Assembly (NCBI GenBank): GCA_964351195.1
Contig: CAYGNI010000006.1
Location: forward strand, 1 to 40,106
Reading direction: 5' to 3'
Length of the DNA: 40,106 nucleotides
DNA from: TMED27 sp964351195
GTDB taxonomy: Bacteria > Pseudomonadota > Alphaproteobacteria > Micavibrionales > Micavibrionaceae
Made by a program: the position numbers and the translations under genes. Position 1 is the stretch's first letter, and the number at the start of each line of letters is the position of its first letter. Below the pieces are notes generated by a model, which saw only the letters and a list, made by a program, of their open reading frames with translations, did no database searches and was not told the DNA's origin. Below are positions 34,216 to 40,106 of the stretch, one piece after another.

Positions 34216-34665
34216 ATGCAGGATTTCCTTTTATCAATCTATGACTGGCTGCGGGCGCTGCATGTGATTGCGGTGATCAGCTGGATGGCGGGGATGCTGT
34301 ATTTGCCGCGGCTGTTTGTGTATCACGCCGATGCAAAGCCGGGTTCTGAGCAATCAGAGACGTTTAAAATCATGGAGCGCAGGCTCTATAAATACATCAT
34401 GACCCCGGCGATGATTGTGACTTGGTTGGCGGGGTTATCCATGCTTTACGCCAATCCCGGGCTGCTGAGCGGTCAGGGGTGGATGCATGCGAAACTGCTT
34501 TTGGTGTTCTTGCTTTCTGGGGTTCACGGGGCTTTTGGAGGGATGCTACGCAAATTTGCCAATGATACCAGCCAGAAAAGCGCGAAATTCTTTAGAATTG
34601 TAAACGAAATCCCGACTCTTTTGATGGTTGTAATCGTTGTGCTTGTTATTGTTCGGCCGTTTTAA
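34216..34665 (+). CDS. hemJ: Protoporphyrinogen oxidase HemJ
   Basis: This 149-residue, four-helix membrane protein starts DWLRALHVIAVISWMAGMLY with the conserved His16 in helix 1, a proposed heme ligand in Synechocystis HemJ. LFVYH, ERRLYKYIMTPAMIVTWLAG and MHAKLLLVFLLSGVHG follow. It oxidises protoporphyrinogen IX to protoporphyrin IX, the step before ferrochelatase, and completes the hemE-hemH-hemJ operon. HemG and HemY are the alternatives in other bacteria; neither occurs in the window. Confidence 0.94.
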   Translation: MQDFLLSIYDWLRALHVIAVISWMAGMLYLPRLFVYHADAKPGSEQSETFKIMERRLYKYIMTPAMIVTWLAGLSMLYANPGLLSGQGWMHAKLLLVFLLSGVHGAFGGMLRKFANDTSQKSAKFFRIVNEIPTLLMVVIVVLVIVRPF

Positions 34666-34717
34666 GGTATTTTGTAAACATAAATGCTTGACTCACATAG
34701 TAGTGAAAGCTATAAGT

Positions 34718-34748
34718 GATTTGTCTTAAAGATAAATCCGTAAATTTT
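34718..34748 (+). terminator. Possible weak terminator after hemJ
   Basis: GATTTGTC (34718-34725) pairs with GATAAATC (34731-34738) with one G-T wobble and a 5-nt loop. A T-rich run follows 7 nt later. The hemJ-rho gap (34666-34932) is otherwise AT-rich noncoding sequence that likely forms the rho leader; rho mRNA leaders are attenuated by Rho itself in other bacteria. Confidence 0.4.
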
Positions 34749-34932
34749 TTTACTCTATTAGCCTGTTGGCCCGGACCTAGACCTTGAACACCGCCCTGAA
34801 TATTAACAGAAGTGTTCGCGCTTTGAGACCTGAATTTAAACTCCCATATTAGGATATTATTTAACTTTTTTCGTTTTAATAAACTTAGAAACCTCCCCAT
34901 AACTTTTTCATAACAAAGATTATAGAATTAAG

Positions 34933-36189
34933 ATGAACCTTCAGGAACTCAAAACACGTTCACCCTCAGAGCTGTTGGCTTTCGCCGAGGAGCTTGAGAT
35001 CGAAAATTGCAACTCCATGCGCAAGCAGGACATGATGTTTGCCATCCTTAAACAGTTGGCTGAACAAGGTGTTCCCATTTCAGGGACCGGTGTTCTTGAA
35101 GTTCTACAAGACGGGTTTGGTTTCCTGCGCTCTCCGGAAGAAAACTACCTTCCTGGCCCTGATGATATTTACGTGTCTCCCTCGCAAGTGCGCCGTTTTG
35201 GCCTGCGCACCGGGGATATTGTTGAGGGCGAAATCCGCGCTCCTAAAGATTCCGAGCGCTATTTCGCGCTGTTAAAAGTAGGCTCTATCAATAATGAAAC
35301 GCCGGATAAAATCCGTCACCGTATCAATTTTGATAACCTTACGCCGCTCTATCCAGAGCGTAAAATCAAGCTTGAGATTGATGATCCGACGAAGAAATGC
35401 AATGTTCAGCGCGTGATTGAGCTGACATCGCCAATTGGTTTTGGACAACGTGCTTTGATCGTTGCGCCGCCAAGAACCGGTAAAACCGTGATGTTGCAGG
35501 AAATTGCCAAGTCGATTACCGCGAACCACCCGGATGCCTATTTGATTGTTCTTTTGATTGATGAACGTCCCGAAGAGGTGACCGATATGGCGCGCTCTGT
35601 GCGTGGTGAGGTTGTATCCTCAACATTCGACGAACCGGCCGCCCGTCACGTTCAGGTTGCCGAGATGGTCATGGAAAAGGCCAAGCGCCTTGTGGAGCAT
35701 AAGCGCGATGTTGTGATCCTTCTAGACTCGATTACACGTCTGGCGCGTGCGTATAACACGGTTGTTCCTTCATCCGGTAAAGTTCTGACCGGGGGTGTGG
35801 ATGCTAACGCCCTGCAACGCCCTAAGCGCTTCTTTGGTGCTGCGCGTAACGTTGAGCAAGGCGGATCGCTGACGATTATTGCAACAGCCTTGATTGATAC
35901 AGGCTCACGTATGGACGAAGTAATCTTCGAAGAATTCAAGGGTACAGGTAACTCTGAGATTGTTCTGGACCGCAAAATCTCTGATAAACGCGTCTTCCCT
36001 GCGATTGATATTCAGAAATCCGGGACCCGTAAGGAAGAGTTGCTGGTTGATAAAGACACCTTGCAGAAAATGTGGGTGCTGCGCCGTATTCTTAATCCTA
36101 TGGGCACTGTCGATGCGGTTGAATTCTTGCTCGGCAAGATGAAAGAGACGAAGAACAATGACGAGTTCTTCAGCTCCATGAATCAGTGA
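34933..36189 (+). CDS. rho: Transcription termination factor Rho
   Basis: This 418-residue RNA-dependent ATPase hexamer has the usual length. The N-terminal helical part (1-45, LKTRSPSELLAFAEELEIEN) and the RNA-binding cold-shock-like domain (VLEVLQDGFGFLRSPEENYL) come first. The ATPase domain follows, with Walker A APPRTGKTVMLQEIA (about 179-193), Walker B VVILLDSITRLARAYN, and the C-terminal R-loop region VDANALQRPKRFFGAARNVE plus GTGNSEIVLDRK. It shows no large insertion, unlike the Rho of Bacteroidetes and Actinobacteria. Its stop overlaps the opposing gene at 36183 by 7 nt. Confidence 0.97.
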   Translation: MNLQELKTRSPSELLAFAEELEIENCNSMRKQDMMFAILKQLAEQGVPISGTGVLEVLQDGFGFLRSPEENYLPGPDDIYVSPSQVRRFGLRTGDIVEGEIRAPKDSERYFALLKVGSINNETPDKIRHRINFDNLTPLYPERKIKLEIDDPTKKCNVQRVIELTSPIGFGQRALIVAPPRTGKTVMLQEIAKSITANHPDAYLIVLLIDERPEEVTDMARSVRGEVVSSTFDEPAARHVQVAEMVMEKAKRLVEHKRDVVILLDSITRLARAYNTVVPSSGKVLTGGVDANALQRPKRFFGAARNVEQGGSLTIIATALIDTGSRMDEVIFEEFKGTGNSEIVLDRKISDKRVFPAIDIQKSGTRKEELLVDKDTLQKMWVLRRILNPMGTVDAVEFLLGKMKETKNNDEFFSSMNQ

Positions 36190-36707
36190 ATAATAAGTGC
36201 TTCAGGCGCATTCTCTGGTTGCTTAATGTTGAGCTCCTGAATTTTCCTATAAATTACTCTTTTGGCGTCTTCAAGTGATCCGTCCTTGAGTAGAGTTTTA
36301 AAACCAAAAGATCGACCTGTGTAATCGCCAATAACAATTCCATGATTGTTAACCCAAATTCCTAAACTTAATCTTTCGTTGTAAGAGCCATGGTTCCAAA
36401 GTTGTTTAAGGCCTGTGAAAAAATCTGTCATTTTTCTGGTATATCGTAGGCCAAACCAATGCGTATCATTACCTTGAATATAAATTGAAGGTGAAGTTGG
36501 AACTTCAAAGTGCCACCCATCTTTGTCAGGAGGGTTCTGTTGTGCAATCTGAGTTAAAAATTGAATCAATGGTGCGGCTTTGGTTCTTGCTTGTAAAAAG
36601 GCTGCGTGACGTTCATTATTGTATGGTCCCACGTAACGTTCCAAATGAGTATAACATTTAGCGCGTGCAGCGAAAGTGGCTTCTTTTCCTAGTAATAATG
36701 AAAGCAT
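36183..36707 (-). CDS. Hypothetical protein converging on rho
   Basis: This 174-residue soluble protein has no signal peptide. The N-terminus (MLSLLLGKEATFAARAKCYT) is helical. The middle alternates beta-strands with aromatic residues (GNDTHWFGLRYTRKMTDFF, LGIWVNNHGIVIGDYTGRSF), resembling a small protein with an antiparallel sheet. I do not recognise a family. The gene and the 271 bp upstream of it are AT-richer than rho and the heme genes, which may point to horizontal transfer. Its stop overlaps rho's stop. The 36708-36978 gap holds no gene I can support. Confidence 0.65.
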   Translation of the reverse strand: MLSLLLGKEATFAARAKCYTHLERYVGPYNNERHAAFLQARTKAAPLIQFLTQIAQQNPPDKDGWHFEVPTSPSIYIQGNDTHWFGLRYTRKMTDFFTGLKQLWNHGSYNERLSLGIWVNNHGIVIGDYTGRSFGFKTLLKDGSLEDAKRVIYRKIQELNIKQPENAPEALIIH

Positions 36708-36978
36708 ATTTTTTCCTTTTTATGTATAAAATTTATTTAGCTAGAGTTTGTCAATATATTTTCGCAAACTGTTTAGATTAGTGCTTATCGCCGCTTTTTA
36801 GGTTGGCAACTCTCAGATTGGGATAAATTTTGTTTGATACGTTTGGTGTTTTGCAAGTGTCTCTTCATTACGAATCCACTTTAAAGTCGTCATTAGAGGC
36901 CACCACATCGCAGAGCAAAAGTAAGCTCAGGTATGATATAGTCCTTCCGAGAGCTTATTATTTGTCTCCAAAAAAAAC

Positions 36979-37491
36979 TTAAGTCAGATTGATCGCCAAG
37001 ATAAGGCCGATGGTATAAACCAATATGGCTGCTGCTATGGCGAACGGCGTAGAGCGTCCTTCTTCGATGCCGGCTTTGGTTGCGGTTCCTAGGCGCGCCA
37101 TGACGTCTGACAAGGTAAAGGCGACGAAATCACCCTGGCTTAGCAGGCCTATAATTTTTCCTTTATCATCAACGACAGGCATATGGCGGAAGCGGCCCTG
37201 GCTCATGCGGCGCATACAATCTGTAACTGAGTCGTTGATATTCGCAGTTTTGGGGTTTGCTGTCATAACGTCTTTGAGTTTGAGATTGGTGAGATCCAAG
37301 CGGCATGCAGCGATTTTGCGCAAAAGGTCACGTTCAGTAAAGATGCCAGACAGCTTGCCTTTGTTCGTGATCAGCACCGCGCCATAGTTGTTTAGGGCCA
37401 TAGCATCAACGGCGTCGCAAACGGGCTGTGTTTCTTCGAAGGTCAGGACTTCGTTTTTGTCGTGAAATTCTGGGATATCACTGATTTTCAT
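36979..37491 (-). CDS. CBS-domain pair protein with C-terminal membrane helix
   Basis: The protein is 170 residues from ATG 37491, chosen because AAGGAG lies 8 nt upstream; the frame is open farther upstream to 37557 but without such a site. Two CBS motifs span about 10-62 and 70-127 (GAVLITNKGKLSGIFTERDL, HMPVVDDKGKIIGLLSQGDF). A membrane segment follows at about 147-168. CBS pairs bind adenosine nucleotides and regulate the protein they belong to. The C-terminal helix tethers the regulatory unit to the membrane, unlike the usual soluble stand-alone CBS proteins. Confidence 0.87.
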   Translation of the reverse strand: MKISDIPEFHDKNEVLTFEETQPVCDAVDAMALNNYGAVLITNKGKLSGIFTERDLLRKIAACRLDLTNLKLKDVMTANPKTANINDSVTDCMRRMSQGRFRHMPVVDDKGKIIGLLSQGDFVAFTLSDVMARLGTATKAGIEEGRSTPFAIAAAILVYTIGLILAINLT

Positions 37492-37905
37492 TTTTTGCGT
37501 CTCCTTGATTTTTTTGATCGCGATAAAGAACATGGTCTTTTTTTCATGCAAAGTCAAAAGTCATACCATCGCAGAATTTTTTTATTCATTTTGGGTGCGT
37601 AGTCTTAAGGGCAGGTCTGCACACGACTAAAGGTTAGGTTTATAACTGCCTGAAAATGCTTTGAATTTTTTGAGATCGATAAAATTTGGATCAAATATTC
37701 CTTAAATAACTGGGTTAATCTATTGAAAAACAACATAAAATCGAAATGAAAGTTGTTGCCCTCAGGTAACCTTTGTGGTGATATGAAATATAGGCAATAT
37801 GTTTATGGCAAATAAAACTTATTTCATACAAGCCAAGTGCGACATGACGAACATAAGGCCTGCATTACTGAAGAATAATAAAAATAAAAATTTTCAGGTG
37901 GGAAA
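37492..37905. other. 414-bp intergenic region, no gene seen
   Basis: I find no supportable gene, tRNA or strong promoter here. It is AT-rich. A small hairpin GTTGCC-CTCA-GGTAAC lies near 37753-37768. It separates divergent genes, so it should contain both promoters. The start of the next plus gene has an AGGTGG ribosome site. Confidence 0.5.
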
Positions 37906-38412
37906 ATGAAATTGACAATCTTTTGCAAAAATAGCGCCCGCGTTGCTCGGTCCCTGAGCAAGGCTTTAATGGCTGTTAGTTTCATTCTCCTTCTTTCAAC
38001 CGGTACATCCTGGGCGTTCAGCACGTATGAGGCGATTTATCAGGACCCAGTTGAACACAGTTCCGGCGAAGTGACCAACACTCTCGCACCAATAGGTCCT
38101 TCCTCGATCGCAACAGACGCATGCCTTCCCCTGCTCGAAACCATCCGTCATACACCTCGTGATCCTGTTGCAGATCGAAACCAGCGCTCGGCTGGAAAAG
38201 CAGCGGCTCTTGGCCTTGTTTTTGGAGTACGTTTTGCCCTCTCCCCTCCAAAAAACGTCAAAGCCCACCGTGACACAGCTCGTCTTGAGCTGAGAACAGT
38301 CTCTGGCGATCGTTTGAATGAAGATCGTGGTGCTCTTGCGATTTCATCGTACCGCCAGTGTCAGAAACGTGAAGCTCTCAAAGCTTTGAGAGATTTCCGG
38401 TGGGAACGCTAA
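37906..38412 (+). CDS. Small exported hypothetical protein
   Basis: This 168-residue protein has a long basic N-region and a signal peptide (about 1-37, ending GTSWA). The mature part has two cysteines (near residues 72 and 151), so one disulfide is possible, and a basic, Arg-rich C-terminal half. AGGTGG is placed 5 nt before the ATG. A strong terminator lies 40 nt after the stop, so it is monocistronic. I do not recognise a family. Confidence 0.7.
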   Translation: MKLTIFCKNSARVARSLSKALMAVSFILLLSTGTSWAFSTYEAIYQDPVEHSSGEVTNTLAPIGPSSIATDACLPLLETIRHTPRDPVADRNQRSAGKAAALGLVFGVRFALSPPKNVKAHRDTARLELRTVSGDRLNEDRGALAISSYRQCQKREALKALRDFRWER

Positions 38413-38451
38413 AAGCCGAGCGTTGCTCATACATGATGTCCCTCGCGTCAC

Positions 38452-38486
38452 TGGTCGTCTTGGTTCTCCAAGACGACCATTTTCTT
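38452..38486 (+). terminator. Strong intrinsic terminator
   Basis: TGGTCGTCTTGG (38452-38463) pairs perfectly with CCAAGACGACCA (38468-38479) around a TTCT loop. TTTTCTT follows. It ends the transcript of the exported hypothetical gene. Confidence 0.9.
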
Positions 38487-38498
38487 AAAGCCTTCGTC

Positions 38499-38578
38499 TT
38501 TTCATTCTACACTTTGTTACTCGATCGCTTACCTAAGCTTCCTAGGCTGCGCTCCTCATGCCTTGTATAGAATGAAAA
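38499..38578. repeat. 11-bp inverted repeat with a 58-nt spacer
   Basis: TTTTCATTCTA (38499-38509) is the exact inverse of TAGAATGAAAA (38568-38578). The spacer contains a second small palindrome-like segment (ACCTAAGCTTCCTAGG). It sits between convergent genes, just after the strong terminator. It may end the opposing transcript, be a small structured RNA, or be a remnant of a mobile element's ends. I cannot decide among these. Confidence 0.5.
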
Positions 38579-38586
38579 TCCTTTGG

Positions 38587-39294
38587 CTAAGCGTTGAGAT
38601 GTTTCGCTAAAAATTCTTTTGTGCGCTGGTTGGCCAGAGCCGCGCCCTCGGCGTCATAATGCATGCCCTGCCCCCGTGCGAAAGCGTGGTTGAGGCCGGG
38701 ATAGTGGTATGTTGTCGCTGTGGGATGATTGCTCAGCGCGTTGATGATGGCATCCTGCGCATTTTTGGGAACAAATTCATCCTCTCCCGCGATATGCAGC
38801 AGGATGGGGTGTTTTATATCCTGTGCCTGATCCAGCATGCCTTCGATGCCAACACCGTAATAACATACGCTTGCATCAATATCGCTGGCAGATGCTAGCA
38901 TATAGCTGAGTTTGCCGCCCAGGCAGAACCCGATTGAGCCGACTTTTCCGTTACATTCTTTCATATTGCGGGCGTAGCCCAGCGTGGTTTTAAGGTCTTC
39001 TGTGCCCGTGCTTTGGTCGAATTCACTGAACAGGGCGAAGGCGCGCTCCAATTGCTCGGGCACGCTGTCGATAAGCTGGATACCGGGTTCAATGCGCCAG
39101 AACAAATCCGGGCAAATCGCGACATAGCCTTGCGCTGCATATTCATCGCATTTATCGCGCATTTCTTGATTCACACCGAAAATTTCCTGAATCATAATGA
39201 TTGCAGGGGCTGGCGTAACTTCCGGATAGGCGACATAGGCCATAAAGGCACCGCCGTCATGGGCCGGGATTTTGATCTCTTTTGTATTGGTCAT
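38587..39294 (-). CDS. Dienelactone hydrolase family protein
   Basis: This 235-residue alpha/beta hydrolase has the nucleophile Cys in GSIGFCLGGKLS, the acid Asp in IAGEDEFVP and His in PGLNHAFARG, the C-D-H triad of dienelactone hydrolase. The N-terminal IQEIFGVNQEMRDKCDEYAA block carries the conserved Glu. These enzymes open cyclic lactones in chlorocatechol breakdown, but most genomic copies have unknown substrates. A GGAAGG ribosome site precedes the ATG. The neighbours give no pathway. Confidence 0.92.
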   Translation of the reverse strand: MTNTKEIKIPAHDGGAFMAYVAYPEVTPAPAIIMIQEIFGVNQEMRDKCDEYAAQGYVAICPDLFWRIEPGIQLIDSVPEQLERAFALFSEFDQSTGTEDLKTTLGYARNMKECNGKVGSIGFCLGGKLSYMLASASDIDASVCYYGVGIEGMLDQAQDIKHPILLHIAGEDEFVPKNAQDAIINALSNHPTATTYHYPGLNHAFARGQGMHYDAEGAALANQRTKEFLAKHLNA

Positions 39295-39364
39295 TGTGCC
39301 TTCCTTTTGAAAAATCTATAAGGAGATTAACAAGAGCGATGAAAAGATTAAAGGAAAACCGACC

Positions 39365-39631
39365 ATGAAACTGAAATTCGACATAGATTGTACACCAGCC
39401 GAAGCCCGTGCGTTTTTTGGATTACCGGATGTTGCGCCGATGCAAGAACGATTGATGAAAGAGCTGGAGGACAAGATGCAGGAAAATCTCAAATCGATGG
39501 ACCCTGCGGAAATTGTACAAACATGGCTTCCGGCGACGATCCAGGGCTGGGGCGATATGCAGAAAATGTTCTGGGAACAAATGGGCATGGGCGCGTCGAT
39601 GATGGGCGGGGATGAGCCTAAAAAGAAATGA
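39365..39631 (+). CDS. DUF6489-like small protein
   Basis: This 88-residue protein starts MKLKFDIDCTPAEARAFFGL and continues PDVAPMQERLMKELEDKMQE, a pattern typical of DUF6489 proteins of alphaproteobacteria. The C-terminus is rich in Met and Gly (MGMGASMMGG) with a final Lys stretch. The function is unknown. The stop codon overlaps the next gene's start (ATGA), so it is coupled to the Nudix hydrolase gene. Confidence 0.85.
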   Translation: MKLKFDIDCTPAEARAFFGLPDVAPMQERLMKELEDKMQENLKSMDPAEIVQTWLPATIQGWGDMQKMFWEQMGMGASMMGGDEPKKK

Positions 39632-40104
39632 GTTCTGATTTTCCCGGCATTCGAGAAATTGATTTAAGTGCGGTCGATGCAGTTCAGTATACGCATCGGC
39701 TGGCGGATTGTATCGTTCTGACCAAAGATGGTGAGCTGTGTTTACAGCAAAAGCCGGAATATTGGGATCGTTTTCCCGGCTATTTGATGGCGTTTGGTGG
39801 CCATGTTGAAAAGGGAGAAAGTGTTATGGACGGCTTATGCCGTGAGATAGAGGAGGAATTGGGGGCGCGAATTGACCCCGATGATGCTGTTTTTATTGGC
39901 GCGGTGAGTGAAGATTTTTCAGGGCATAGCGATATTCTGCATTTGTATTTTTGGCATGATAAGAATGGTCTGATAACAGGATGTTATGAGGGTGAGGTCC
40001 GGTTTTACAAAAGCGTCAATGATGTTTGGGCACATCCTAAAATTATGGATTATTTACGCTGGGGGCTTACGAAAGCTCAAGATATGGGTTTGGTTACGAT
40101 ATGA
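39628..40104 (+). CDS. Nudix hydrolase
   Basis: This 158-residue protein has the complete Nudix box: GGHVEKGESVMDGLCREIEE followed by ELG (about residues 51-73), fitting GX5EX7REUXEEXGU. The catalytic metal-binding glutamates REIEEE are intact. These enzymes hydrolyse nucleoside diphosphates linked to another group; the substrate is not visible. It starts at the ATGA overlap with the preceding gene and ends 2 nt before the window edge, so its downstream neighbour is unseen. Confidence 0.93.
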   Translation: MSSDFPGIREIDLSAVDAVQYTHRLADCIVLTKDGELCLQQKPEYWDRFPGYLMAFGGHVEKGESVMDGLCREIEEELGARIDPDDAVFIGAVSEDFSGHSDILHLYFWHDKNGLITGCYEGEVRFYKSVNDVWAHPKIMDYLRWGLTKAQDMGLVTI

Positions 40105-40106
40105 GG

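Noticed and set aside
34646..34900. 84-residue minus-strand reading frame between hemJ and rho
   Set aside because: No ribosome site, no protein-like composition and overlap with the end of hemJ. The region looks like the rho leader.
1..40106. tRNA, rRNA, CRISPR array, insertion sequence or integrase
   Set aside because: Scanning the intergenic regions by eye showed no cloverleaf-like sequence, no spaced repeats and no transposase-like protein. A dedicated tRNA or repeat search could still find something small.

Overview
The window looks like the chromosome of a free-living, flagellated alphaproteobacterium of moderate G+C. The main clue is the gene neighbourhood at 20.6-36.2 kb. The block ppsR-maf-aroE-coaE-dnaQ with secB, fxsA, a Tim44-like gene and mltA, diverging from hemE-hemH-hemJ-rho, is the arrangement known around the replication origin of Caulobacter, Rickettsia and relatives. 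The family within the class cannot be fixed from sequence reading alone; a Micavibrio- or Rhodospirillales-like lineage is a guess.

Layout. 1-2115: 5' part of flgK on the minus strand, with a near-perfect sigma-54 promoter in front of it. 2194-7603: a tight minus-strand operon of three paralogous exported proteins of unknown function that share one roughly 350-380-residue cysteine-containing domain. 7825-19179: a plus-strand cluster that I read as the core of a type IVB (Dot/Icm-like) secretion system: IcmL/DotI, IcmK/DotH, IcmE/DotG, an IcmG/DotF-like protein, a large fusion of three IcmD-like units to an IcmC/DotE-like unit, IcmJ/DotN, a stand-alone IcmD/DotP, the ATPase IcmB/DotO and an unknown bitopic membrane protein. 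The order follows the Legionella icmL-K-E-G-C-D-J-B order, except that J and the stand-alone D are swapped. 19207-20605: an aldo/keto reductase and a small unknown gene converging on it. 20667-28239: housekeeping genes (mltA, Tim44-like, fxsA, secB, dnaQ, a class I glutamine amidotransferase, coaE, aroE, maf, ppsR). 28322-31757: three uncharacterised minus-strand genes, two of them related to each other, sitting between ppsR and hemE. 31758-32111: a noncoding, partly AT-rich stretch that is my best candidate for the chromosome origin. 32112-36189: hemE-hemH-hemJ and rho. 36183-40104: a hypothetical gene, a CBS-domain membrane protein, an exported hypothetical protein, a dienelactone hydrolase, a small DUF6489-type protein and a Nudix hydrolase.

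How the parts fit. The secretion genes would build an inner-membrane ATPase (IcmB, with IcmJ as a likely coupling-complex partner), an inner-membrane scaffold (IcmL, IcmG, IcmC/D units) and a periplasm-spanning core (IcmE, IcmK). Components expected but not in the window are DotA, DotB, DotC, DotD, DotL, DotM, IcmX, IcmF and DotU. The divergently transcribed family of exported Cys-rich paralogs is the best candidate for a lineage-specific, undescribed part or substrate of this machine. No transposase, integrase, tRNA, rRNA or CRISPR array was seen.
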